A stretch of DNA of 64,000 nt, taken from positions 74,544-138,543 of the forward strand of contig JAZTWG010000048.1 of NCBI GenBank assembly GCA_045635745.1, written 5' to 3'. This document shows positions 23,861-32,550 of the stretch, piece after piece; positions within the stretch are counted from its first letter, which is position 1, and each line of letters starts with the position of its first letter. Source of the DNA: SIG78 sp045635745. Its GTDB lineage: Bacteria > Verrucomicrobiota > Lentisphaeria > Victivallales > Victivallaceae. The position numbers were made by a program, and so were the translations under genes. The notes below the pieces were generated by a model, which saw only the letters and a program-made list of their open reading frames with translations, was not told the origin of the DNA and searched no databases.

Positions 23861-26245
23861 TTATTTACGCTTTTTTCGTGTACTGAATACTATTGATTCT
23901 CCCGGCTTGAGGCTGCCTTCAAGATATTCTCCGGTGAGCTCAAATGGATTGCAAAGCCGGTATTTGCCGCCTTGAAGTGCTTGGAGTTTCACCCAACATA
24001 CTTTCCCCTTGACCATCTTGGCGGATACAACCAACGCACCTTCTGCCAACAGCCGATCAAATGCGCCGGTAAAATCATCCGGGACGCCGGGAAAAACCTT
24101 TATTGTACCGTTGCGGCTTTGCAAAAATGCTGTGCTTGCCAAATAGAGAAATGCTGAAGCTCCTTCCAATACCGGCGGCGCAACCCTTTTTGCATTATGA
24201 TTGGGTGTAACACTTACAGTACGAGGTATATCCGGGTGATCCGGCGCCAGCAATGAACCATCCACCCAGCGCCGCAGGGTGGGTTTTTGAAATTCTTTTT
24301 CATTTTTTTCGCTCGCATCCGGATCTCCGATAATAACCGGGTCATGAGAGAAAAGTCCATTTTCTTTGCCGAAAATCTCCAGAAATCTTTCAATACCGTG
24401 CCATCCGGAGTGTTTTTCACCCGCATACAACCGGGTGGCGGTTTGCAGAAACAAACTCCATTCATGATTCGGATGCCAGTTGCCGGAAAAATCAGCAAAA
24501 GACCGCTCAACCGATTCCCGGTCGATAAGCTCCAGAGTTTTAAGGACAGTAGCGGTATCATCAGTGATCATGGCCGGAAAATAGGCATAGAGTATATGCC
24601 CGCCGAAGAAATAGTGATCCAACGGGATATCAGGTCCCGCCCAGAGCGCACCATCAGGAGTTGTGGATACTGCGGGGTAATGATCCAATATATCCTGCCA
24701 ATGCTTGCGGTATCGGCGGTCACGATTGAGTAATTCAGAAGTTTCCAGCACAGTTTCCAGCACTGCCTTGAACATGGCAACAGTAGAACTTTCATCACGG
24801 GTAAAGGTGAATATCTCCGGCGGAACGCTCCAATCCAGATGATAACATCCGTCATCGCCCTTGTGCATGATGTTCGCATAAAAGAGAGTAAATTCCCGCA
24901 GCAACGGATAGAGCTTGTTTTTCAAAAGTTCCATATCATGCGAGTATTTCCATGCCATAGCCAGTATCAACCCGGTATAAGCACTGCCGCAAATGGTATA
25001 GCGGTAATGGCGCACCGGATACTCCCTGCCCAGCTGATTCATCTGCAGCGGCAGAAAAACTCCCGGCGAATCAAACAACTCACGAGTACGCTTACGCAAA
25101 ACCGGCAGGGCATTCAAATAAGTATCAGCAATAGACTCCACCAGAAATGTACGGTTCATGGGAAAAAACGGCATCGCCGGTATCTGTACATTCTGGTCAT
25201 GAGTATACGCATTGAAGCTCACTCCCGGATTCTGTTCATTTATGGGGCCGTAGGTCAATCCGTTCAGTCCCGGCATGGGAGCTCTGGAGTAAGAAGAAGC
25301 TATGGAGTACAGAGCAAAGGTAAAATATTTCTGAAATTTTTTATATTTACCAAAGTCAATATATGCATTATCCCAATAATTATGCCACCATGCAAGATGT
25401 TCAGCTTTGAGTTCATCATAAGCAGATGCGGCAAGTTTTTTCAGCTCATCGCAGGCTTTGTTCCACGGATCAGTTACGTTTACCGAACTTTTGATGCACA
25501 AGAATATATCAGCCGAATCCTGTTGAAAAAATTCCATGGCATTGCGGCTGATTTGGCGAACTCTGCAATCGGAAGCCCCATGGGTTGGCACAAGCAAAAT
25601 AGCAACTGCATAGGAGTATTTGCCTCCGGGAAGTTTCTGCACAAAACCATGTATATTACCTTGCGTTTTCCACTCCGGCGGAGCAAGGATTTCGGCTGTC
25701 GGCCGCACCAGATCAAATATCTGTACCGGAGATGCTGCCGCAAGGAGCTTTATCCGCATACAGCATGTATCGTACTTACGCGGAATAAACATTTCCAGAG
25801 CAATACGGCTGTTGTGCGAAATTATATTTTCAGTTAAAACGCCATCGTAAAGCGAAAGATGCTGTTCCACTTGCGGTGCCGGCGGCGCCGCCCAGCCCAG
25901 AGCGTGCCAGAAACGCAACCGCAGCTGACAGGCACTCAGCGTACTGCGTATGGAAGGCCGCTCTGCCGGAGCAGATTCCAAATCCCGGAGAAAAAAGGAA
26001 TTTTTATGCTGCTGTTTGGCTAAAAGCTCCATAACTTGCTTGTGCGGCAGGACTTTATCGAACATGGCTTCTTCGATCGTCGGATCAAAGACATCGTTTT
26101 TATTGAAGACCCATTCCAGATGCTGTGGTGCATAAGCCATCGAGCCGAGAGTACCATTGCCGACAAAAATGCCATCTTGCCAGTAAGGCGATGCTGACGG
26201 ATAATGCCAATCCTGTCTGCAAACTGATTTTTTTACATCAGGCAT
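23861..26245 (-). CDS. GH95-like six-hairpin glycoside hydrolase
   Basis: A 794-residue protein without a clear signal peptide. The opening GIFVGNGTLGSMAYA and NAYTHDQNVQIPAMPFFP resemble the GH95 (alpha-L-fucosidase/galactosidase) patterns GNGRLGAMVFG and NINTEMNYWP. An (alpha/alpha)6 barrel spans about 290-680. The end contains EGASAFLYLASTAFLQS and KVFPGVPDDF, the usual GH95 C-terminal beta domain. Overall length matches GH95 enzymes. Exact linkage and sugar are uncertain and the catalytic Glu/Asp pair cannot be named. It is the last gene of the operon, 24 bases after the isomerase, with GGAGAG upstream. Confidence 0.68.
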   Translation of the reverse strand: MPDVKKSVCRQDWHYPSASPYWQDGIFVGNGTLGSMAYAPQHLEWVFNKNDVFDPTIEEAMFDKVLPHKQVMELLAKQQHKNSFFLRDLESAPAERPSIRSTLSACQLRLRFWHALGWAAPPAPQVEQHLSLYDGVLTENIISHNSRIALEMFIPRKYDTCCMRIKLLAAASPVQIFDLVRPTAEILAPPEWKTQGNIHGFVQKLPGGKYSYAVAILLVPTHGASDCRVRQISRNAMEFFQQDSADIFLCIKSSVNVTDPWNKACDELKKLAASAYDELKAEHLAWWHNYWDNAYIDFGKYKKFQKYFTFALYSIASSYSRAPMPGLNGLTYGPINEQNPGVSFNAYTHDQNVQIPAMPFFPMNRTFLVESIADTYLNALPVLRKRTRELFDSPGVFLPLQMNQLGREYPVRHYRYTICGSAYTGLILAMAWKYSHDMELLKNKLYPLLREFTLFYANIMHKGDDGCYHLDWSVPPEIFTFTRDESSTVAMFKAVLETVLETSELLNRDRRYRKHWQDILDHYPAVSTTPDGALWAGPDIPLDHYFFGGHILYAYFPAMITDDTATVLKTLELIDRESVERSFADFSGNWHPNHEWSLFLQTATRLYAGEKHSGWHGIERFLEIFGKENGLFSHDPVIIGDPDASEKNEKEFQKPTLRRWVDGSLLAPDHPDIPRTVSVTPNHNAKRVAPPVLEGASAFLYLASTAFLQSRNGTIKVFPGVPDDFTGAFDRLLAEGALVVSAKMVKGKVCWVKLQALQGGKYRLCNPFELTGEYLEGSLKPGESIVFSTRKKRK

Positions 26246-26269
26246 AATTCTATTCTCTCCGGAGTCGAT

Positions 26270-27049
26270 TCAGCGTGTGGCTTCTCTGAACTTGTTCCAG
26301 GAATCCTGATCCCACTCGCCGGACTCGGTTTCTGCGTGATGCAGTCGCGGCAGAGAATCCAGCAATCCCGCAAGTTCCTGCCAATCGGTATTGCCTTTGC
26401 CGGGAGGATTGTGGTCGTCAAAACTGCCGTAATTATCGTGCAGATGGCAGGTAACGATGCCGTCCCGCATGATTTCCAGCGTATTTTTTATACCATTCTG
26501 GTAGCAGTTGGCATGGCCGGAGTCAAAACACAAGCCGACAAATTCGCTGTTATACGATTTAACTGTTTCGGCGAGTTGCCTGATAACATCTTCGGGTTCG
26601 GCACTGTTTTCCAATGCCAGTGTTATATGATTTTTTTCGGCACCTGGCAGCAGCGCCTCCACAGTACGGCGTATTGCGGCAAAGTTTTTTTCCGGATCAT
26701 TTATATCCATCTGCCATCCCAGATGAATGGTATAAGTTGATACATTCAATATGGCCAGTTCATCAAAAAAAGCCAGATGCTTGCGAATCATTTCGCGCCA
26801 TGCAGTTTCCTCGAATTCCACCATATCATTGCCAGCCCCCCACAAGGCGTGACAGGCAGTGGCGCGTAAATTGAAGCGTCCCAGACGTTTGGCCATTTTT
26901 TCCACATAGCGTTCTTTGCCGTCGCGGAACCAGAATGGGTGCGCAACAATATTTTCAACGCCCCAACTCTGCAAATCAGCAAGGGTTGATTCCACTTTTT
27001 CTTCAGGAATTTTTTTCCATTCCACAAAATGCAGTAATTCTTTTTTCAT
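26270..27049 (-). CDS. Sugar phosphate isomerase/epimerase-type TIM barrel
   Basis: A 259-residue xylose-isomerase-like TIM barrel (PF01261). Metal-site residues fit the family: Glu in ITLALENSAEPEDV, Asp and His in GLCFDSGHANCY, His in TCHLHDNYGSFDDH, and a late Glu in HHAETESGEW. Members isomerise or epimerise keto sugars and inositols. It overlaps the preceding ceramidase-family gene by four bases (ATGA), so the two are translationally coupled. No signal peptide, hence cytosolic. Confidence 0.82.
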   Translation of the reverse strand: MKKELLHFVEWKKIPEEKVESTLADLQSWGVENIVAHPFWFRDGKERYVEKMAKRLGRFNLRATACHALWGAGNDMVEFEETAWREMIRKHLAFFDELAILNVSTYTIHLGWQMDINDPEKNFAAIRRTVEALLPGAEKNHITLALENSAEPEDVIRQLAETVKSYNSEFVGLCFDSGHANCYQNGIKNTLEIMRDGIVTCHLHDNYGSFDDHNPPGKGNTDWQELAGLLDSLPRLHHAETESGEWDQDSWNKFREATR

Positions 27050-28392
27050 TTGTTCAAAAGCTCCTCAAGTTTTTTACAGGTATTTTTCAAACCGGCGGCA
27101 GCATGGATGCTGTAAGGATTGGAACGCGGAGTATTTTCATATCCGCCCCGCCGGTAATTCCATAAATTGGGTATATAGCCACTGCCGCTGCCATTGTTCA
27201 TGATCGAACACAACACCTGATTGCAGGAGCTGAATATTTCTTTGCGGATCTCCAGACCGATTTCCACAAAAGGTTCAGCCGGCAGACCGATGATTGCACA
27301 ATTACCCAGCATACAGCCGGAAACTTCAAAGTCAAATTCCTTTTTATTTTCGGCCACTTTCAAGAGATTTTCTGCAAAGTAACGTAATACTTTGGGACTC
27401 TTTTCCGCAAAGTCGCGTGCGGTAAGAGCGGTGCTGGAAGATGCTGTATCACCGGCAGGATATTTTTCCAGTATCTCCAGAGCTTCGGCCAATTCTTCAG
27501 GAAAAAGTTCCCGTGAACCGACATGAAAAGCCAATGCAGCGGTTTGCAGCGTCAGCGGTTCCTGCTGCAGATTTTCAAGTGCGTGGGCTATGCTTGCAGC
27601 ATAACCACAGCCAATGCGTTCCGCCTCTTCCGGCGAAGCCTGTTCGCCGGGAGTATTTATATCAAAATGGTTGATGTTGCCGGAACAGCCGATCAACGGC
27701 ATGCACATACTGCCCTGCCCCAGAACTTTTTCGGATTCATGCGCTGTCCACGCCGGCCAATCGCCGGATATCAAACTGCCGCCAGTGGTATCGGCATGAT
27801 TTGAAACAGATGCCAACAGCAATTTATTTTTTCCGTTATCCAGCAGCACCAGCGGAATCTCCGGATCGATTTCACCTTCGGGCCGGACAACATCTTTTGA
27901 GCATTTAGCCGGATTGGTGACCACAGAACCATCTTTCATCCAGAACCGGCGATTGAAGCAAAAATCCATGGAAAAAGCTTTTCCCGATTTGATATATCTG
28001 CAATCACTCAGCGACGCTTTTGCCTGCAGCAAAGCTTTTTCAAAAGCACCGGCAGCAAACGGCACATAGTTTTCATCATACCCGCCGCGGCCGATACGCA
28101 ACTCCGGTGCGGTATGGCAATGGGTCGCAGTGGAAATCAGAACAAAGTTTTTCAGATGTTTTTCAGCTGTTTTTCTGACTTCCGCCTGCAATTCGGCAGT
28201 AACAGTTATCAGTTCAAACTGAGTTATCAGAACTGTTTTCGACTCATCCTGAATCAAAGCACAACGTACTTCGATCGGATCGAGCACTCCTTCCCATATC
28301 CGGGTATTGAAATACCCGGCAAGACCCATTTTCATCGGCGGCACGATGGTTTCTCGACCGATACCGAACTGTAATTTTTTACACTTTTCCAT
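27046..28392 (-). CDS. Divergent ceramidase-family protein, cytosolic form
   Basis: A 448-residue protein with no signal peptide. It keeps the family opening FGIGRETIVPPMKMGLAGY, the metal-site ISTATHCHTAPELR and an internal MCMPLIGCSGNINHFDI. At the place where true neutral ceramidases carry the nucleophile (GDxSP) it reads GNINHF, with no serine or cysteine, so ceramide hydrolysis by that mechanism is unlikely. This sub-type is common and uncharacterised in the superphylum. Placement between esterases and a sugar isomerase suggests action on a sugar derivative in the cytosol, which is inference. The ribosome binding site is weak; the gap to the preceding gene is 79 bases. Confidence 0.72.
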   Translation of the reverse strand: MEKCKKLQFGIGRETIVPPMKMGLAGYFNTRIWEGVLDPIEVRCALIQDESKTVLITQFELITVTAELQAEVRKTAEKHLKNFVLISTATHCHTAPELRIGRGGYDENYVPFAAGAFEKALLQAKASLSDCRYIKSGKAFSMDFCFNRRFWMKDGSVVTNPAKCSKDVVRPEGEIDPEIPLVLLDNGKNKLLLASVSNHADTTGGSLISGDWPAWTAHESEKVLGQGSMCMPLIGCSGNINHFDINTPGEQASPEEAERIGCGYAASIAHALENLQQEPLTLQTAALAFHVGSRELFPEELAEALEILEKYPAGDTASSSTALTARDFAEKSPKVLRYFAENLLKVAENKKEFDFEVSGCMLGNCAIIGLPAEPFVEIGLEIRKEIFSSCNQVLCSIMNNGSGSGYIPNLWNYRRGGYENTPRSNPYSIHAAAGLKNTCKKLEELLNK

Positions 28393-28471
28393 AATTTACA
28401 AGCTCTGTTTTATTTATGAAGTATTTATATTTTATTATTTTCAAAACAACTTTCAGCGGTTGATTGATTTT

Positions 28472-29623
28472 TTATTGTAAATGGTTTTTCAAGTATGCGT
28501 AAAGAGTATCACCCAGCTGTCTGCTGCCGGCTGCCGATGGATGAATACCATCCGACGGCATCCGGAGTTTTGCCGGATTACCGGCGTTGACCGGATAATC
28601 CTGCATTGGGAAATTATACTCGCAATCCAGATTGTTGTACATGGGAATGACAAAAATATTTTTATCGCTCCCGTTCTGGTATTTCCGCATGATAAGCTCA
28701 CTGAGCATAAAGCGATTTTCAGTATATTGATATTTGCTCTGACGGCAGCCGCTGTGCCGCCCGACACCGTCTTGAGAGGCGCACGGAGTAGGCAACCCGA
28801 TACCGATAACAGCCCGGGGGGCGGCTTTCCGGAAAGCGCGAATCAGAGTATCCATATACTTTTCCAGCCGGGGCAGCAGTTCATTCATCCGCTTTTCATC
28901 GGCAGAAAATATATCATTAACTCCCAGCTGGAGGGTAATAAAATCAGGTGCCTCACCATGGTTGTATTCAGCTAAATAAGCGGGAATATCCAATTCCGGA
29001 CGGCCATTTTTTTTGACCACAAACGGGCCTTTCAGCAAAAAAGTCAACCAGCCCCAGCCCGGATAACCTTCGTGAACAACCGAACCGTTTTTGCCGGGGA
29101 CGGCACGGCTTCCGATCATTGTCAAAACCGGATTACCGGCTTTACCGAACAATTCATGTACCCGCGAGGGAAACGCACTTGCATTGGTAATACTGTCGCC
29201 AATCATCAGCAGGGAGATCTTACGCCCCTGCCCGGCCTTGGCCGGAGCAACTGCAAGAGAGAGCTTTTTCCGGGCAACGACTCCATTTTCGCCGATCACC
29301 GAAAGAGTCCAGCTGTGGCAGCCGACATCTTTTCCAGTCGGAATAAAACTCCATTTATTTTTGAAATTCGATCCTTTGGTGCAATCCACATCAAACACAT
29401 ACGCTCCGGAATTTACCGACAGAAAAACATTGTCAAAATACACATTGGTTTCGATCCCCTCCACAGCATAAATGGTATCCGGCATCACCAGCCGGTGCTG
29501 CAGCGGCAGCGCTGCCGGAGCCTTGCCGGTAACCGCAGGAATATCAGCCGCCGGCGCAAGCATAGATATTGCGAATGTAAAGTAAAGCACAAGCCATACT
29601 TTTGAGAAACAGATTCCACTCAT
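28472..29623 (-). CDS. Secreted SGNH/GDSL hydrolase
   Basis: A 383-residue exported esterase-like enzyme. Signal peptide about 1-26 (VWLVLYFTFAISMLAPAA), a beta-sandwich region (about 45-150), then the SGNH domain: LLMIGDSITNAS (nucleophile Ser), a long insert with GYPGWGWLTFLLKGPF, LQLGVNDIF (block III Asn) and MPSDGIHPSAAG (Asp-His). GYPGW-type inserts are seen in carbohydrate esterases. The start at 29623 gives a four-base overlap (ATGA) with the preceding gene, so it is coupled to it; a longer reading upstream would remove the signal from the N-terminus. Confidence 0.85.
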   Translation of the reverse strand: MSGICFSKVWLVLYFTFAISMLAPAADIPAVTGKAPAALPLQHRLVMPDTIYAVEGIETNVYFDNVFLSVNSGAYVFDVDCTKGSNFKNKWSFIPTGKDVGCHSWTLSVIGENGVVARKKLSLAVAPAKAGQGRKISLLMIGDSITNASAFPSRVHELFGKAGNPVLTMIGSRAVPGKNGSVVHEGYPGWGWLTFLLKGPFVVKKNGRPELDIPAYLAEYNHGEAPDFITLQLGVNDIFSADEKRMNELLPRLEKYMDTLIRAFRKAAPRAVIGIGLPTPCASQDGVGRHSGCRQSKYQYTENRFMLSELIMRKYQNGSDKNIFVIPMYNNLDCEYNFPMQDYPVNAGNPAKLRMPSDGIHPSAAGSRQLGDTLYAYLKNHLQ

Positions 29624-30489
29624 CTCCTGCCAGCCTTTTCTGCCGCAATACGGTCTGCTATCTGCTTTTTCACCCATGCGTCAACACTGATGTTCTCTTT
29701 TTCGGCAAGAGCGTAAAGAATTTCATAATCTTTTATACTGATCTTGTAGTTCGGATTGTGCGTGGCATTGAAAATTGGTGCCATGGAAGGGATTTCATCC
29801 CATTTTTTCCGTAAAAGTATTGTTTTTTCTTCATCCATACCGAAAGAGGCAAGTATCGTTTCGGCTAAAAAGCGGTTACCGTAGCCGTTAAGATGCAGAT
29901 TGTCGACTGTTACCTTGAAGCCCCGGATCCCGGAACGTTTCCGTATTGCCTGCAGTTCCATAAGATTCCAATCGGCAAGCAGAAATTTGTGCTCACGAGC
30001 CTGCCGGCGGAGAAACTCGCAATATTTTTCAAGCTTGATATTGTTGGCATGATCGGGATCTTCCGAAAGCCGGGATGGCGTTACCAGCATAACACGAACC
30101 CCGGCAGCCTGTGCGGCTTTGAAGATCGTACTCATATTTTTCTCGTAATCTTCCAGTTTTACGCCGCGTACACCATGGCCGACATCGTTGGTTCCGCATT
30201 GCAGAACCATCCAATCCGGATTTTTTCTCAAGATACCGTTGATGCGTTTCACTATATCACTGGATTTATGCCCGCTGACTCCGGCGGGGATTGCTTTGGC
30301 ATTTATCCCATTGCATTTCAATCCATCCATTACCAGATGAATAAATCCATCCGGACGGTTTCCGAATTGGGTTATAGAATCGCCGACAAAAGCTATTGTC
30401 TCACCACTTCTTACGGCAATTTCTCCGGATTGAATATTAAACGCCAAGAACAGTGCGGCAATACACCCGAAATACATTATACAATTCAT
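29620..30489 (-). CDS. Secreted SGNH/GDSL hydrolase (GDSL lipase/acylhydrolase)
   Basis: A 289-residue exported esterase. Signal peptide about 1-22 (MYFGCIAALFLAFNIQSGE), then IAFVGDSITQFGNR (nucleophile Ser), PAGVSGHKSSDIV, VLQCGTNDVGHG (block III Asn) and VDNLHLNGYGN, where the catalytic His is present within DxLHLN. It is close to polysaccharide de-esterifying enzymes such as rhamnogalacturonan acetylesterase-type proteins. The ATG at 30489 has AAAGG upstream; a TTG 30 bases earlier is less likely. With the adjacent SGNH gene it gives the operon two different secreted deacylases. Confidence 0.86.
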   Translation of the reverse strand: MNCIMYFGCIAALFLAFNIQSGEIAVRSGETIAFVGDSITQFGNRPDGFIHLVMDGLKCNGINAKAIPAGVSGHKSSDIVKRINGILRKNPDWMVLQCGTNDVGHGVRGVKLEDYEKNMSTIFKAAQAAGVRVMLVTPSRLSEDPDHANNIKLEKYCEFLRRQAREHKFLLADWNLMELQAIRKRSGIRGFKVTVDNLHLNGYGNRFLAETILASFGMDEEKTILLRKKWDEIPSMAPIFNATHNPNYKISIKDYEILYALAEKENISVDAWVKKQIADRIAAEKAGRR

Positions 30490-30520
30490 TTTACATTTGC
30501 CTTTATCTTGTTTGGGCAAC

Positions 30521-32533
30521 TTACTTCTTTTCTATAAGAATATCCGAATTTATCCCTTCACAGGCAAAAGTCCACTTATTGTTGACTTTTTTGCTCAAAT
30601 TGAACATCGATTCAAAATTGCCATCAAGTTCAAATTCTGCGTTATTGCCCAGAGCTCCGCCTACAACCAACGCACAGCGGCGGCCATTTTCATCGGTAAA
30701 GACCCCGCAGCGCACCCGGCCCTTGAGGTTGTTTACGCTCAAAAGTTTTATCTCGTTGCCACTCAAGATCCATGGTTCGATCTTTTTCATGGCCTCGTTT
30801 ACACTTTTAAGTGCTTTAAGCATCTTTTCCCGATAGTTGAGGATGGGAATATTCGGATTGGTTACAGCCGGAAAATAGTAATACAGAAATCCGGTAGCGC
30901 CGTCGATTGCGTGCGACAGACACATGCTCAGCATCTCCTGCGCTGTGGGATTACGGTATTTTTTCCAGCTTTCAATATCGCTGAGTTTTTCCACGGGTTC
31001 GTAGTACGCCCAGCTGAAACATTGCCCTACCAGAAAATGAGGAACATTCAAACGCTTGACCATCTGTCCGGCAAACTCCAGAGCGGTCAGATCGTGATCG
31101 CGGTTGATCAGGGGATAAGCATCTGTCCCCATAATATCTGTTGTATCCAGAAAATGCTGCATTTCAGTATAGTGCATAGTTACCGACCAACTTGGGTGGT
31201 CGGGATCGTTTTTCAGCACAAAATCCCGCCGCTGCCGTATGAGTTCGCTTTGCGATGCGGGCATTTCATCACAAATATACCACGCCAGCATGGCGGGGTG
31301 ATCTTTAAAAGAAGACAGTATCTTGGCAGTAATATTATCAGAACCGGAAACCCCCTGATACTTCGTAAGATTGAATTTTTCGAGTGCGAAATCATAGGTA
31401 TTTATCAAATTGAAAATCACCTTTATATCGCGCTTGTGCATATTATCCAACACCAGGGTAACGGATTCAACCGTGTTGTTTTCATCGCCGGTATAGTGAT
31501 CGCGGGGAGTTTCGCGCCCCTTGCCGTCAAAGCGGTAAGCAGTATTGAGCGACAGACTGCCGTAAGGCATTACGGTATTGAACCCGGCTTCCTGCAGCAT
31601 GGCAAGTTCATCATCCGGGCATTGCCCGACATACATACCCAATACCATGAATTTTTTGCCATTCACCCGCAATATCCGATCCATGCCGATTTGCACCCGG
31701 GGCAGTTTTTCCGCAACAGCAACCGTTACTTGCGCGGTATCAAGTATCTTGTTTGTTTTGTCAATCAGCGCCAGCCGGACTTGATAGCTGCCGGATTTCT
31801 GCGGTGCAAAACTCAACTTGGTCATCCGGTTCTGCAATTTGCCTTGAGTTGAACCGACCATTCTATCACCATCCAGCAATTCAGCTTTGATTGTAAGATC
31901 TTCAGGCAATTTATTGCAGGTATTCATTGCTCCGGCAAGCAGTTCGGGGCGGTCTGGCGACAGCACCAGCGGCGCGGGAGCAATAGCATAAACATAGCTG
32001 CGATCATACTCTTCGATCTGCAGCGAGTCAAACCAGACTTCGCCCAGGTAGTTGTGAAACAGATCCAATCTTATTTCGCAATAATCGCTCCCCGGATACA
32101 TGGTAAAAACTTTTTCCACTTGTGTCCAATCGGTCGTTTCCATTACACCGATCGGAAAAATATTGTGTACATTTTTGCCGTTTTTATCATAAAAATGCAA
32201 AGAAAATGATGCCGCGGTGCGGTATTGACCGCGTTGTCTGATATCAGCCTTGAGCCAAACACTCATCTTGTAATTTTTACCATGCTCAAAACGCACTTTG
32301 CGGATTACCGGCTGATTGGGTTTGCCGGGAAGTGTTGTTTTATCGCGTTTGATATATAATGCATTGGTGCCGTTGCGACCTTTGCCGCGGATGATTTGAA
32401 ACTCTTGCGGCACATCCCAAAAAACTGTACCCTGATCAAAATTCAGATTTTTCAATTTCAATGCCATATCTCCACCCTGGAGTCTGAAAATTGCGATCAC
32501 TGATAAAATCAGTATCATCTTTATATACTTCAT
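30521..32533 (-). CDS. Secreted CBM-like plus TIM-barrel glycoside hydrolase
   Basis: A 670-residue exported protein with signal peptide (about 1-20), a jelly-roll carbohydrate-binding-like domain (about 25-175, ending NYLGEVWFDSLQIEEYD), a beta linker domain (about 180-280) and a TIM barrel (about 290-580). The barrel has GMYVGQCPDDELAMLQEAGFNT and HPAMLAWYICDEMP, whose Glu is the likely acid/base, as in clan GH-A enzymes. DIMGTDAYPLI and ATGFLYYYF lie later in the barrel. It resembles GH2/GH42-related families without matching one clearly. It is paralogous to the next upstream gene, 17 bases away. Confidence 0.72.
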   Translation of the reverse strand: MKYIKMILILSVIAIFRLQGGDMALKLKNLNFDQGTVFWDVPQEFQIIRGKGRNGTNALYIKRDKTTLPGKPNQPVIRKVRFEHGKNYKMSVWLKADIRQRGQYRTAASFSLHFYDKNGKNVHNIFPIGVMETTDWTQVEKVFTMYPGSDYCEIRLDLFHNYLGEVWFDSLQIEEYDRSYVYAIAPAPLVLSPDRPELLAGAMNTCNKLPEDLTIKAELLDGDRMVGSTQGKLQNRMTKLSFAPQKSGSYQVRLALIDKTNKILDTAQVTVAVAEKLPRVQIGMDRILRVNGKKFMVLGMYVGQCPDDELAMLQEAGFNTVMPYGSLSLNTAYRFDGKGRETPRDHYTGDENNTVESVTLVLDNMHKRDIKVIFNLINTYDFALEKFNLTKYQGVSGSDNITAKILSSFKDHPAMLAWYICDEMPASQSELIRQRRDFVLKNDPDHPSWSVTMHYTEMQHFLDTTDIMGTDAYPLINRDHDLTALEFAGQMVKRLNVPHFLVGQCFSWAYYEPVEKLSDIESWKKYRNPTAQEMLSMCLSHAIDGATGFLYYYFPAVTNPNIPILNYREKMLKALKSVNEAMKKIEPWILSGNEIKLLSVNNLKGRVRCGVFTDENGRRCALVVGGALGNNAEFELDGNFESMFNLSKKVNNKWTFACEGINSDILIEKK

Positions 32534-32550
32534 GCTTTGCCCTTGCTTTT

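Noticed and set aside
30489..30519. Upstream TTG start of the SGNH hydrolase at 29620
   Set aside because: It would add ten polar residues before the signal peptide; the ATG at 30489 has an AAAGG site at suitable distance.
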